From positions 62,001 to 126,000 of the forward strand of contig LLCB01000122.1 of the NCBI GenBank assembly GCA_001414345.1: 64,000 bases of DNA. Direction: 5' to 3'. Below are positions 25,249 to 37,611 of this stretch, piece by piece. Under the pieces are notes generated by a model. That model saw nothing but the letters and a program-made list of their open reading frames with translations, was not told the DNA's origin and ran no database searches. Each line of letters opens with the position of its first letter. The first letter of the stretch is position 1. The DNA comes from Hymenoscyphus infarciens. Taxonomy: Eukaryota > Ascomycota > Leotiomycetes > Helotiales > Helotiaceae. The position numbers and the translations under genes were made by a program.

Positions 25249-26654
25249 TTACGGGTGAAAGAAAGTCTTCCCATCACGATCCACGTCCGTTTGTTGCACA
25301 CTAATTCCAATAGACTTCGTAACCACAATATTATCGTCCCCTTTCTCAATGTCTTCTCTCCACGGTGCGAAGCCCTGCGAAGCCGTTGAAGAACTCGGGC
25401 TAGTGACAACTTTAGACGGTGGCCTTGGTACGCTGCTGCTGGTGGGAGAGAACATTTCAACGTTGGTTGCGTGCGAGCCGCCTTGAGCGTAAGCCCTTGA
25501 ACCTGTATCGATTGTTCGTTCATATCCTCGCCGTGAGTTGGAGGTAAATAGATTGGGGAAGACTTTTGCAACGACGGGACGAATGGTTTGGAGAGAGGCG
25601 CAGATGATTCCGGTGTTGATTTCTATGGTTGACCACATACCGCTGTTGATATTTTTGACTATGCATGATTCGTTAGGATGTGCACCCTGAATCTCTCAGT
25701 GAGGAAAAAGACTTACGAATTAGATCATCTGCCGTAGATGCCGCATAAAGACTTTGTAGTCGAAGGATACTGACCAAGCACGCGCTGTGGATTGTTAGCA
25801 AGTCTGCTCTTGTTTACGAGACCATTCAACTTACAATCCTCCAAGTGCGAAAATGCCCATCAGCAAGATCTTCTGATTCTTTGGTATGACCAATTTCATC
25901 AGAACCGGTATTGGAAGTGCCAGCAAAACAATATCGGTAAATATGGAGAAGGACGCGTTGAAAAACCAGAGGAATCTTCTGTCCACACAATGAGCATTCG
26001 TGATTGCAAGGTCCCAGAAAGCGGAGACGGGAGAACAGGCGAAGATGGAGATTCCCAAGGACTCTATTCCAAAGCCAATAACAAGCGCCATGGAAATCCA
26101 GCAGTAATATCTGATCCTTCCGGTTGTGAACACCCTCATGTATTGTAGCACGATTGCGAATTTCGTGAGTGTAAGAGAAATGTTGTAGAAAATAATCGCT
26201 ACAAACAGACTCTGAAACAGAAACTGTTAGCTTAGAAGTATGAGAATAAATCTACATCAACTTGCCTTCAAGAACTCTTCCTTATCTTCCAATGACAGTG
26301 TTGGACTAGGCTTCCCTAAACCATATCTTGCTTCTGTGATTTATCAAATCAGTAAATATCTCTGAAGTTCAAGGGATGATCAGCAACACACCTCGAATAG
26401 TTGCCGCCAGCACGCCAAGGGAGCAAACCTAGATGGCTGTATTAGTATCGAAGGCTAGAGTCTTTCATTGCTAATTGAAATTATGTTAAAACGCTTACCA
26501 GGGACGCAACAATAGCAACTTCATCGCGCCTACCAACCTTGGTGAACCCGAATCTTGCCACTAGCCTTAACCCAACAAAGAGTACGGCGAAGAAAGTGAA
26601 AACGGTCGAGACCGCTACCACTTTCACTGCCCCTGGTGATAGTGAAGAACTCAT
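25249..26654 (-). CDS. PTH11-like integral membrane protein (fungal rhodopsin-domain family)
   Basis: A seven-helix plasma-membrane protein of the fungal PTH11-like/rhodopsin-domain family, expanded in filamentous ascomycetes and including receptors for surface or host cues; ligand and role here are unknown. Exons 26654-26499, 26428-26392, 26333-26266, 26211-25835, 25784-25717 and 25658-25249 join in phase to 371 residues. There is no CFEM domain at the N-terminus, which starts directly before helix 1 (VVAVSTVFTFFAVLFVGLRL). Diagnostic stretches are SLTLTKFAIVLQYMRVF, the CSPVSAFWDLAITNAHCVDR loop, FSIFTDIVLLALPIPVLMKL and the final helix before the tail, IICASLQTIRPVV. The tail (about 110 residues) is Ser/Thr-rich with SPTSSSVPRPPSK. 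The intron between 26265 and 26212 uses a GC donor (AAG|GCAAGT) with a TTTCAG acceptor; no GT donor keeps the frame. The two hydrophobic segments in exons 4-6 fix the reading frame. Confidence 0.85.
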
Positions 26655-28532
26655 GAAGAACCCGTTACTTGGTAATAGTTTTGCTGAAGAGCTCTATTCT
26701 CTGAGCCAAGTGGAGAAGAAGGATGCTAGTGGTATCATATATGTGGAGCGAAGCCGAGCATTTTCTGAATTTGCGGGATTACGTAGGACAAGGTCAGTGC
26801 AAAGTCTTGCATGGAGGACTGGTCGAGTCCATCAAACGAATAAACCCTGACAGCTTACTCTTTGTAGAGATTTCCTCCTGGTTCAGAGACCAGTTTCGTC
26901 AGTGTAACCCCTGGCTTTAGAGGGGAACTTTGGAACCCCAACCGCCGATTATCAGCGGGCAAGAACCTCCAGTTACACCAACCCCCACATATTACGATTT
27001 TGATACTCATCGCTTACCGTATATTGATTGCCCGTGCTACTCGCATGAGCGGTTTTGACGAGCAAGAGGCCATAATAGGTCTAGGGAGCGTCAAATACCC
27101 AGGGGGATGGAAGCTAGTAGCGGTTCGGGAGTCTTCCGACAGCCGGTACAGAAGTACAGCTGCACCAGTCAGGCACAGCATAGTTATTTGGAACCTCTGA
27201 GACCCTGGGGGCAATACATAAGCTGGTGCAGCTGCACACATTGTGGAGGGACAAAGTGTTTCAAAAGTTGAAGTGGTTTGCTGTGGTATCGCGAGTCGAG
27301 CGCACACAGACGAGGCGATTCTTCTTGGTCGTGGCTTGAATACAACCAGAATCTGCTAAAAGACCCGTTAGTACAACACCTTCAGGAAGCGTTATAATGG
27401 CAAGCGTGCCAGCAATTTGGGAAGACTCACAGAACAGCATTCTCTAAAGTATCTCGTAGATCAAATTTGAGAAGTAAAATGGAATTGTTTGCGTGAGGCA
27501 CAGAATGCTGCCGATCAATTAGAGCTGGATTCCAGAATCAGACGACCCAGATTCGGAACAAGCCACCGTTCGGTGTCCTGGAAGATCACCGCAATCGGTG
27601 GTATTCCAATTGGCTAACAAGAATCCGAGGCATACTCAAAATTCCAAAACTTCGTATGGACATCGCATATAAACATCACATCAGAAAAACACGACAGTAG
27701 TACGAATAATCCACTGTCTTCATCATTCTAGCTTCGACTGTGCAGCAATACACCGTACATTCGATTGAGCAAGAAAGAATGGAAGAGTCCAGTGATTGGG
27801 GGTTGCTGCAAGCTGCTACAAGGGGTAGTACTTGATTTCCTCACAGCGAACCCGGTCAAAATGTAACTGTATCTGGGGATATAACCTCTCCTGCATGCTT
27901 AACAATTGCTGATGCTGCATATACGCAAAGAATCTCGCAAAGTTCCGCAGACTTGGACTCTTGCAAATACAAAATATACGTAAGGAAGTCGTTGCGATTT
28001 GCCTTTGCGCCAGATACCATATCTACTTGGACTTAGGTAGCTGCGCAAGGCTTCGGCAACAGAAAGAAGATAGAGGAATGAGGAAAGACGATGCGCGAAG
28101 GAAGCTGACAATAACTAATCGCGATGAATGTCATCGATCTGTAAGCAGCAGAGAAAATAGCAATAGGTAGAAACAGGAAGGGAATAGCGAAGCAGAAATC
28201 AATTCGTGTGACCGCCGCTTCGCCGGTGGCGTGAGATGTTGGCCGTCAACAGGCTGGCTTCTCTGGTGATTGGTGAACTGCCGAGGAGGTTGGTTTTCTT
28301 AATGCAAATCGTCGAAATTCGAGCCGATGAGGTTGATGATTGTTGTTGATGTTGTCGAAGGTGTCGGAAGTGACGTTGGAGAAATAAAGATGCTGTACTA
28401 CCGGTAGTACACGCTCAAGGTGCGAGACTTCTTGGGAAAATGCCGACGGCTTCCCCTCCCGAACTGCCGCCCAGAAACAGAAACCAGAAACCACTTAAAC
28501 GCGTCGCGCGCCTGCGTACAACCAACGATGAA
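26655..28532. other. Intergenic, about 1.9 kb
   Basis: Between the minus-strand receptor and PMS1, so both promoters lie here. A minus-strand frame near 27239-27014 starting MCAAAPAYVLPPGSQ has one hydrophobic segment (ITMLCLTGAAVLLY) but no support for a real gene. Otherwise nothing was recognised. Confidence 0.5.
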
Positions 28533-31500
28533 ATGGCCACCATAAAAGCAATTGAAGGCCGGACAGTTCACCAAATCCAGTCCGGCCAGGTCATCGTTGA
28601 CCTCTGTTCTGTCGTCAAAGAGCTGGTAGAGAATAGTCTCGATGCCGGCGCAACAAGCATTGGTAATCGCTCCATCAATAGCTTCATGCGAGCTTACCCA
28701 GAAGTATTAAATACTTGCTAACCGTTCTGTATAGATGTCCGCTTCAAGAATCAAGGGCTGGAGTCAATAGAAGTGCAGGATAATGGCGACGGCATTTCAC
28801 CACAAAACTACGAGACGCTCGCCCTCAAACACCACACCTCCAAACTCTCTACCTATTCTGACCTTACGACTTTGCAGACATTTGGCTTCCGCGGTGAAGC
28901 GTTGTCATCCTTGTGCGCCCTATCCCAATTCTCCGTGACGACGTGTCGAGCGGAGGATGCCCCAAAGGGAACCAAGTTGGAATTCGAGATTTCCGGGAAA
29001 CTGAAAGGCACGAGCGTGGTAGCAGCGCAGAAGGGCACAACAGTCTCCGTCGAGAACCTTTTCAACAACCTCCCAGTCAGACGACGAGAATTAGAGCGCA
29101 ACATAAAGCGGGAATGGGGTCGGGTGGTGGGGGTTCTTGGTCAATACGCTTGCATTCAAACCGGAATCAAATTCTCTGTCTCCCAACAGGCTGGAAAGGG
29201 CAAGAAGACCACCTTGTTTTCAACCAAGGGGAACAAAACCACCCGGGAGAATATTGTCAATGTGTTCGGTGCAAAGACCCTCACAGCGTTGGTACCCCTG
29301 GATCTGAATTTGGAATTGGAGGCTACAAGTGCCCCCAGCCAGAAATGGAGCACACAAGAAGATGGAGGGAACAAGAATATTCAAATAGTTGGTCACATAT
29401 CACGTCCAGCATCTGGGGAAGGCAGGCAGACTCCAGATAGGCAGATGTTTTTTGTCAACGCAAGACCTTGTGGATTGCCGCAAGTGGCCAAGGCATTCAA
29501 CGAAGTATACAAGTCGTACAATGCCTCACAATCTCCTTTCATATTTGCCAACATTGAACTCGATACACATTTATATGACGTTAACGTCAGTCCAGACAAA
29601 AGAACCATCTTGCTACATGATCAAACACGCATGTTGGAGAATTTGAAGGCGGCTCTTGTTGTTCTCTTCGATTCGCAAGATTATACTGTACCTATTTCGC
29701 AGTTGCCAGCCCAGAAGAAGCCTTCATACAAGCAATTAACGATTAGTCGTGAACCCTCACTTGCTACGGCATCCCCCAGGAATACACCAAGCTTAAGAGG
29801 TGCTCCATCAGAATCTAGTGAAAAGGGAGATCCTGCTGAGGATTCTCGAAGGGAGCCAAGCACAGATGATGAGGAAGAAAGCCAACCTCGCTCAAAATCT
29901 GGTAATTCAGCTGTTTCTCGAAATTCCATGAATCGAGATGGAGCGGCAGTCAGTCTCATTTCCAATTGGGCTGCCAGGGGAGCAGAGGAAAGAAGTGAAC
30001 CGAAAATGCCACCACTCCCAAAGATCACAAGTGACCCTACAGGAGTCTCTCGGGAAAAGCAGAGACTAGTTGAAAAGCTAGCAAAGGAACGAGAACAAGC
30101 AGAAGAAGAGGATTCTCCTGAAGATCTTGCCAGCTCTATCTCTATGGCTCAATCCACTCTTGCTCCTGCAACATACCATCTCCCAATTCCTGTGGCAGAT
30201 TTCAACGCGCGGCTTGCTGAATTGGAAAAAGCCAAAAGTCGTTTGCCCGAAGAGGTTTCTAGCAAATCAGATGAAGAACCTCCTATACCCGTGCTCCAAT
30301 CACCTTCTAAAGAGCCGCCTCCTTTGGCAAGCATTTTTTCAAGCACCCCGAGATCAAAACGAGGTCCTACTGAAATAGCGACAATAACCATCGGTGATCA
30401 TACTACCACTAGTCCCATTGGGACCCCATGCCAAAAAATAGATCGTAGGCCTAGCATCGCCAGTGTCTCGCGCCGCTCTCGCATCGCTGCTCCTCGCCGT
30501 CCTTCAAATGCTCCACTACCCTCTTTTGGAAGCCGTTTATCACAACGGTTTGCGGCTCCAGGAACACAACAGCAACAATCACCATCTGCCGAGGATGAAA
30601 TTGAGGACGAAATTGAGGATGATGATCAAGAAGTTGCAGAATCTCCAAGTGGGGCAGCAGCAAATCCTTCGGCAGACCCAGAAGAAGAGGCCAATGAAAC
30701 GATAGCCTCAATAGATCCGGAACCAGAAGACGGAGACCCTGGCATGGAGTTGGACGATAACGCTATAGAAGAGGACGATAACAATGACTCGTACCTCGAC
30801 GAAGACGAAAAGAAAGCCCGCGAAGACGCCAAAGTCCAAAAAATGATCCAAGCAGTAGAAGAAGACTTCATCCAACCCTCCCAAGAAAACCTCCTCCGCA
30901 CAAAAAACCTCGTAAAAGGTTCCTCGAAAAAGAAGGACAGCACCATAAACCTGATTAAACCCCTCTCCACAACCCTATCCTCAATCACCCAGCAATTTGA
31001 ATCTCTCAATCTAATTTTAGACTTTTACAACTCCACTAAACCTCTAAAAACTGAGGATGCACCTTTAGACTCGACTCAAGCTGAGGAAAAACTTTCGCTT
31101 ACAATCTCCAAACCTGATTTCGGGCGAATGAAAATTTGTGGTCAGTTTAATCTCGGTTTCATCCTCGCCTCGAGGATTTCCTCTCTCCAACCTGAAGAAG
31201 GAGCTCTGAGGGCTGATGATCTCTTTATTATCGATCAACATGCTTCCGATGAGAAATACAATTTCGAGAGATTACAGAGTACGACGATCGTGCAATCTCA
31301 ACCTCTCGTCCAACCCAAGATTCTCGACCTTACTGCTATGGAAGAAGAAATCGTGTTGGAGAACTTGAAAATCCTCGAAACAAACGGCTTTCTAATATCC
31401 TTCGACCACTCCGAGAACTCCGTAGTAGGAAACCGGTGTTCTCTCCTCGCTCTCCCCCTCTCGCGAGAAACGACATTCTCTCTAACCGATCTGGAAGAAC

Positions 31501-31991
31501 TTATTTCTCTTCTCACTGAAACACCTACCTCTAGTTCTGGGAATAATATTCCTCGACCGAGTAAAGTGAGGAAAATGTTTGCAATGAGAGCCTGTCGGAG
31601 TTCCATTATGATAGGCAAGACGCTGTCAAAGAAACAAATGGAGAATGTTGTTAAGCATATGGGGGAACTTGATAAGCCCTGGAATTGTCCGCATGGAAGG
31701 CCGACTATGAGACATCTTTGTGGGTTGGGGGTTTGGGATGAACTTGGATGGAAGGAGGGGGATGTGGGGGAGGTAAAGTCCGAACCTACGGACTGGGCGG
31801 CGTATGTGAGAGCTGCTAGGGGGCACGATTCTGATGCGGGGTCATCTATGGCGGAGCAGGGGGAGTTGGAGGGGGATGAGCAGGAAGGAGAAGAGGGCTT
31901 TGAGGACGGGGCTGAGGCGGAGGAAGAGGATGAGTTGTTTGTGCGAGATGATGAAGCAGCTGACAACGGAGATTTAGGAGAAAGTTTTTGA
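28533..31991 (+). CDS. PMS1: DNA mismatch repair endonuclease PMS1 (MutL-alpha subunit)
   Basis: The PMS1 subunit of MutL-alpha (with MLH1), the strand-nicking endonuclease of eukaryotic mismatch repair. Exons 28533-28662 and 28735-31991, separated by a 72-nt intron (GTAATC donor, GCTAAC branch, TAG), give 1128 residues. The GHKL ATPase motifs are intact: ELVENSLDAGATSI, VQDNGDGISP and TFGFRGEALSSL. A long acidic, Ser-rich linker covers roughly residues 330-790 and is less conserved. The metal-dependent nuclease motif DQHASDEKYNFE is near residue 877, with ACRSSIMIGK and CPHGRPTMRHL completing the active site. The very acidic C-terminal tail after CGLGVWDELGW is longer than in yeast. Start choice: the ATG at 28533 gives MATIKAIEGRTVHQIQSG, matching the usual MutL start; an in-frame ATG at 28440 would add 31 mostly Pro/Arg residues and is possible. 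The gene is convergent with the next one, with 193 bp between the stops. Confidence 0.95.
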
Positions 31992-32184
31992 AAATCAAAA
32001 CACGAACAAAGTATTCTCAATTGTCTGTCTCACTTGAGATAATGTACAGAAACTGAACCCCAACCAATAGATACCCACAACATAAAATCCCCTTTGCAAT
32101 CATTTCCCAAAACAAGTGCAATCCAAAACTTTCATCCAAAGCTTCATACGCCAAACAAAACCAAAACAATTAACCCCTCCCTAT

Positions 32185-33968
32185 TTACGTCCCAGTCACC
32201 TTCCTAAACCTGGTTCCCCATCCATTCCCAACTCCCCCCAGCCCCTCCTCCGCAATTTTCCCACTGGCATCTCGGGGTCTGAATTTGCCTTTCTGATTCA
32301 GGAAATCGTTTCCAGAACTCGCCTGCCTATTATTGGTTCCAACCATAACAGGTGGAGTAGCAGGCTTGAGATCCCCATAATATTTAGCCTTAAAGGTATT
32401 CGTCAATGGATCTACACGCATCTCATCTCTTTCAGAGGACATATCTGCAATATCACCAGTTCTAACCGTGCTAAGCGGCGAAACGGGAGAGTGACTACCG
32501 AGATCGTAGGAGTTGTATTTGTGACGTGGGGTAGGTGGGTTGGAAGCCAAAGGATTGGTGTGGAGAGATGAGATATCGTCTGAGTCGTCGAAGCGGTTTG
32601 GGACGGGTTGATATTTTCCCTTTTTCGGGGACTCGCTACGGTTCCTTTTTCCGAGGGAATCGGACGCATACCAGCCTTGGGACATATTTCCTGATTTTCT
32701 ATTTGATCGTTGCGGGGAACTATTTTCTGAGAGGGGAACTTCTTGGTAGGATTGTCGTTTTGGTGGTGTGGACGGGGCGGCCCCGGAGTACATTGAACTT
32801 CGCTTGATGTCCATGTTTGATGATGCACCGGAGTTGCGGAGAGCTTGATATTGACGGCTTGGAAGGTCGACTCGGGAGTCTCGAGATCCTGGGGGGGTGG
32901 ATTTGTAGGTTGAGAATGAGTCTGTGGATTGCGTTCTTGTGTGGAAGAAGGGAATTGTTGGGGGTCGGGAGAGATCTTCGTAGGCGGCTCCCGAGCTGCG
33001 TTTTCCTCCATCCATAGCATTTGAGAGACGCTTCTCGGACATGGTGGTTGCTGTTGACATTCGGTTTCCTGAGGCTGTGGATTCGGTGTAGATGGATGAT
33101 TTGTTGCGTTTGTGACGGGAGATTCGAGATGTTAGGTTATCCTCTAGAGGATTCATGTCTGGTGGTAGATTTGAGATTTTCCTGAATATGACGGCGAGAT
33201 ATAATCCAATGGCCAAAGATACAACATGTAATCCTCCACCAGATGTAGCAACTAGAAAGACTATCTTCGTGAATGTAAGCGTGAGCGATTGGTCTGACAA
33301 AATAATCGTCCATGTTCCCATTGTAGATTGGTGATTATATGCTACGAGAGCACTGAAAGCGTAAAATGGTATTATGGATACGTCGAACAGAGATGCGAAT
33401 ATCATGTAACTGGCAGATGATGCTGGTGTTCGATCCGAAGACTTTCGTGCAAGGTGATAAATTCCGTAGACAGTATGGAGAATGGCAACGCCAGGCTAGA
33501 CAACAAGTTTTAGTGATTGCCTCCTCTAGATCCAATCGTCTTCATAGACTTACAGCAATGCGCATAATCCATCCGGTAGCCTCATCCATGCCTCTAATCA
33601 TAATCATAAAAGCCAACAAGGCTCCCGCGCATAAGACTTGATGACATCTCAGAACCAGCTGGATAATCCTCATCCATTTTACCCACACCTTGACCGAGGG
33701 GCTCATCAGTTTCGGATTCGTGTTTCCATAAGGAAGTATTAAGAAGGAACTAATCACCTTAATCAGTATAAATTCCCAATTGCGGGGTAAGAGGAATAAC
33801 CTACTCAGGATGTTGATTGAAAGAGACCAAAGGCCCCTCTTGTTTCTTGCGCGGGGGTTTGGGGGTTTGACTCGCCCGAGTTACAGCCTTGGGATCGAAT
33901 TGTTTGTAGGGACTCTTGGGACCTTCTGTCTTGATGGCATCGTAAAGGTAGGGAGGTTGGGCACCCAT
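32185..33968 (-). CDS. Fungal four-helix membrane protein, function unknown
   Basis: I cannot assign a function. Exons 33968-33805, 33749-33554 and 33495-32185 join in phase to 556 residues. The N-terminal ~55 residues are polar (MGAQPPYLYDAIKTEGPKSP). Four hydrophobic segments follow: LVLRCHQVLCAGALLAFMIM, a second at GWIMRIAPGVAILHTVYGIY, a third at FASLFDVSIIPFYAFSALVA, and a fourth at HVVSLAIGLYLAVIF. The remaining ~350 residues are a disordered cytosolic tail rich in Ser, Pro, Arg and Asn, with many SP/TP sites (STPPGSRDSR, SHSPVSPLST) that look like kinase targets. This 'short MARVEL-like helical bundle plus long tail' layout is common among conserved but uncharacterised filamentous-fungal membrane proteins. 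The first intron is placed where it restores the frame into PYGNTNPKLMSPSVKVWVKW. Gene structure is well supported; function is not. Confidence 0.8.
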
Positions 33969-34338
33969 TATTTCAAAGAGAGACAATTGACTGGAATGAA
34001 CAATGGACAAAAAGATTGCGATCTGGAATGTGGTCGGAATATGACGAGAGGGCAGGGTATCCAAGCGCAGAACAATGTAAACAATCCACCCCTAGGCCGT
34101 TGTTAGGAGACAACGCCCCACACTAAGTTTCCGATAGCTTTGTGGAACAAGAAGCTTAGCCGCGTGAGGCTTGCCAAAAAATTTAGACGCGCTCCTCTTC
34201 GCGGGAGTATCAACCAGCCAGACAGCTTCATCATCTCAACCCCCTCCGATCCCCCGCAACTGGACCTAGAATAGAGGAGGAAGGACAACCAATTGAACCA
34301 ACAAGACACCCACTCCATCACCAAACCAATCCCTCAAA
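33969..34338. promoter_or_regulatory. Shared divergent promoter region, membrane protein / bL17m
   Basis: A 370-bp spacer between two start codons facing away from each other. It must contain both core promoters. No distinct element was identified by eye. Confidence 0.5.
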
Positions 34339-34983
34339 ATGGCAGGCGGTCGCATGAAATACCGCCATCTCAACCGCTCCTCAGCCCACCGACAAGCCCT
34401 CCTCCGAAATCTAGTAACCTCCCTCTTCAAACTGGAATCCATATCCACAACTTGGCACAAAGCAAAAGAAGCCCAGCGTCTAGCAGAGAAGCTCATCACG
34501 CTAGGGAAGAAGAACACAGAGGCCAGCAAGAGAAGAGCGACCGAGATCTTTTATGTATGCCCCCCTAGTTTTATTTGAACCAGGTAGAGAATTGGAGGCT
34601 AATTGAACCTGGAGACACCACACGAATTAATTCCCAAACTCTTCGGTCCCCTCCGCGAACGCTATGCCACCCGTCCAGGAGGCTATACCCGCGTCCTCCG
34701 CATCGAGTCCCAAAAACCAGATATGGCCGCCTCAGCAATCCTCGAACTAGTCGACGGCCCAAAAGACATCCGATTCGCCATGACAGCGCGGACAATCGCG
34801 CGGGAAAGAGGTGAAGGGAAGGAACTCAACGAGATGACGGCCAGAAATTTCGACAAGGTGACGAGATTTAGACCCGGTGGAGAAAAGGAGTTGGAAAAGA
34901 TGGTTGAGACGATGGCCGATCTAGAGGTTACGGAGAGAGATAATGCTGCGAGTACGGAGAAGAGATGGGGTGGAAATGTATAA
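34339..34983 (+). CDS. MRPL8: Mitochondrial large-subunit ribosomal protein bL17m
   Basis: The mitochondrial homologue of bacterial ribosomal protein L17, part of the mitoribosomal large subunit. Exons 34339-34554 and 34615-34983 (60-nt intron, GTATGC donor) give 194 residues. The N-terminal MAGGRMKYRHLNRSSAHRQA plus LLRNLVTSLFKLESISTTWH is the classic L17 signature, followed by KAKEAQRLAEKLITLGKKNT. After the intron TPHELIPKLFGPLRERYATR and GGYTRVLRI complete the domain. The last ~80 residues are a fungal mitochondrial extension, charged and helical (EKELEKMVETMADLEVTERD). As in yeast MRPL8, no long cleavable presequence is obvious. It is convergent with UTP25, 133 bp between stops. Confidence 0.95.
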
Positions 34984-35116
34984 AAATGGAATAGGGGGGT
35001 GGTGTTTGAGTGTACAGATACATGAGTTGCGTGCATGTCTTGGTAGCATTGCATATTGAGGCGTTTTTGGGGTTTTCAACAATTGTATTTATGGAACCAC
35101 CAATGACATATTTCTT

Positions 35117-37423
35117 CTACAGGAAGTCGAAGGTATCCCCTTTATCTCTGATCATTTTGGCCACCCTTTCCGTTCCGACAATTCTCTCCAATTTCAGTAC
35201 GTCCCATTTTGAGAAAATCGCCCTCACGTTTCCTTCGCCGGGTGACAATTTCCCCTCTTGTACACTCCTTCCTAGATACCCGGCAACCATCTCATTGTAA
35301 AAAATTGGATTGTCGGGTAATCCATACATAATGACTTTTTTCACTCCCCGCAGTTGGTATCTTCTAAAATGATGTGCTCGCTCTGTATAAAGCAATACAC
35401 TATGTCGCCCACTAAAGAAATGTGACCTCGCTCTTGCAACATCCCGAACACTAGTATATTCGGAAATACTCCCGAACGGTAACGTACTAGTTGACGGAGA
35501 TGACAAGAAATAGTTTCTCACCCTAACAAAGTCTAGATAAGATGGGATGAATATGACTGTCCCCGCTGTGTCTTTGGCTCTTCGGGTCAAAGCTGGAATA
35601 GTGACGGTTGTGAAGTAGGTGAAGCGAGCATCTGGATCGTCGGCAAATGAAGGTGACTCCAGTCGAGAAAGGGTTTGCTTGACCTTCAATCCCAACTCTT
35701 GAATTGCGCCATTATAATTGTCGCTAATCTTGAGCTTACCAGCCCAATTTTTGGACTGATTGAAGAATAATGTATTGAGCTCTGGTGTGTTGAAGGCAGC
35801 CAGTGCAATGACTTGACGAAAGTACTGAGCGTTGTTATCCAAATACCAACTCCTGACACGACTAAAGTCACAGCCATGAGCTTCTTTCGGTTGAAGGTTC
35901 AGGTGTTCGAAAATGTATTCCACATGTTCCCAATTTTGCTGGAGTAGTGCGTCCGCCTGGTCAACTATAACCATTTCTATCGAACTTAAAAAGTCCGAAT
36001 CTCCTTTCTTATCCTCTTTCCCTTCTAAAGCCATTCGTAATCCCAATGGGCTGGTAAAGATGATGTCCGAATTGTAGAATTGAGAAAAGTACTTGATTGT
36101 TTTTCGAGTAAATTTCAGGCCAAGTCGAAACATATCATCATCATTTCCACCAAACAGTTCTCGGAAATCGCTTGGTTTATCCGCGGAGAATTTCTCATCT
36201 TTTTCCACATAAGAGTCCTCGAATCTTTTCCGGTTTTCTTGCTGCTCTGGTTCACATAAAGATGTGATTGTGTTTACCATTCTAACACAAGACTCGCGAG
36301 TTGGTAGGATCATGAGAATCTTAGGTCGAGTAAAGCCTTGGTCTCTTAGTTCAAGGTCTTCATTTCCTTCTTTCGCCAGGCGGGCATTATTCTTGATCAC
36401 ACGATCTCGAGTTCTATTCAGGTTAGTTTGTTATTATATAATTTCGAAGGGGAATACTAACTTGAAAACATGATTAACAGCATGCAAACATGCTAGACGC
36501 CGTAAGTTTTCTGAATTGGAAGGCTTTCGTCCACAGTATAGTATATCCTGATATCCGAACATGTGCGTTGCAACCGTTTTCTCCAAATCGTCGAAAGTAG
36601 GTCGTTGCTTAGATATAACTCCAGTCAATTTCTGTTTTAACTTCAGGTCGCTGTGGCTTGAGATTGGGCTAGGTACGGCACCACCTGAAACAACTTTATC
36701 CGTGGTGGGAACGCATATGACTGCCTTTCCAGCATTGGGTAAAATCGATTTCTCCGTTGCCCACTGCTTTTTCTGTATCGCTTCAAGTCTTTGACTTAAA
36801 ATATTGTTGTCCGGATCTGCGAAATGCGCCTCGAAAGGATCCGAAGCATCTTGTTCCTCGTCGTCATCGTCGTTGAGTAAACCGTCGATTGCAACATCTG
36901 GTCCCTCTTCTTCCTCTTCTACATCGTCGGCGTCTTCCACAGGTGCTTCCGAGTCCTCTTCAGCATCCTCCTTTACTTCCTCTACTTTTGGTACTGGCGC
37001 ATGATCTAACTTCCTTCTTTTCGCTTGTGGCCCCGCGTCGGCTGTGAGACTCTGTATCAGAGCAGAATATGGGCGAACAGTTGGTAATGGCTCGTCGTCT
37101 GAATCGGAGGATTCGTCCTCGCTGGATGGTGTTTCTTCCTCCCCCCCGGATGCGCTTTCTGAATCCGACCTCTGGTTCTCTTCCTCTTCTTTCTGCTGGG
37201 CTAATCTTGCACTGTCAAAGACAGGCCTCTTTCCCCCTCTGCCTCTTGGACCTCCACGGCCTCTATCCCCTCCACCACGACCTCCTCGAGAAAATCCACC
37301 GCGAGATGCGCCGCCTCTAGAAGCTCCTCTAGAAGCTCCGCCTCGGCCACGAGAGAATCCTCCAGAACTTCCTCTCCCTCGGGATCCGCCTCTGCTGCCT
37401 CCTCTGCCTGGGGTAAACGCCAT
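35117..37423 (-). CDS. UTP25: U3 snoRNP-associated UTP25 (DEF homologue)
   Basis: A nucleolar protein of the small-subunit processome needed for early pre-18S rRNA cleavages; homologue of vertebrate digestive-organ-expansion-factor. It has a degenerate DEAD-box-helicase-like fold without ATPase motifs. Exons 37423-36462 and 36413-35117 (48-nt intron) give 752 residues. The N-terminus is an RGG/SRG-rich segment ([20 protein letters not shown] and onward to about residue 70), then a long acidic region ([20 protein letters not shown]). The core has [60 protein letters not shown], the pseudo-DEAD site [18 protein letters not shown], and the C-terminal [20 protein letters not shown]. Those stretches are diagnostic of UTP25. 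The RGG-rich N-terminus is consistent with nucleolar targeting and arginine methylation. The start ATG at 37423 is the one directly before the RGG segment. Confidence 0.93.
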
Positions 37424-37611
37424 TGAGTGATGTTGCGGGATTGTAGGTAGGTAGTTGAGCAGCGAGTGAGCTCTGCCAGAAAAAAATGTCAAAATATCCG
37501 CGTTATCGGGGTCTATCTTAACGCCGACCGCCCCACCTTTACTGACGTCCACGGGTGAAGCCAAAATGGAGCTTGAATAGCACCATAGGTAGCTTTCTTG
37601 ACAAAACAACG
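37424..37611. promoter_or_regulatory. Short divergent promoter, UTP25 / ARH1
   Basis: Only 188 bp separate the two divergent start codons, so the two genes almost certainly share promoter elements. A CpG-containing stretch (ATCCGCGTTATCGG) lies in the middle. No TATA element was seen. Confidence 0.55.

Noticed and set aside
27014..27307. Minus-strand frame containing MCAAAPAYVLPPGSQ and one hydrophobic segment
   Set aside because: The frame's first codon is not ATG, the internal ATG gives about 75 residues, and I recognise no family; not enough support to call a gene.
31298..32020. 240-codon minus-strand open frame antisense to the PMS1 3' end
   Set aside because: It is a shadow of the PMS1 coding frame, very Ser-rich because it reads the complement of Asp/Glu-rich codons. 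The PMS1 frame has complete nuclease motifs.
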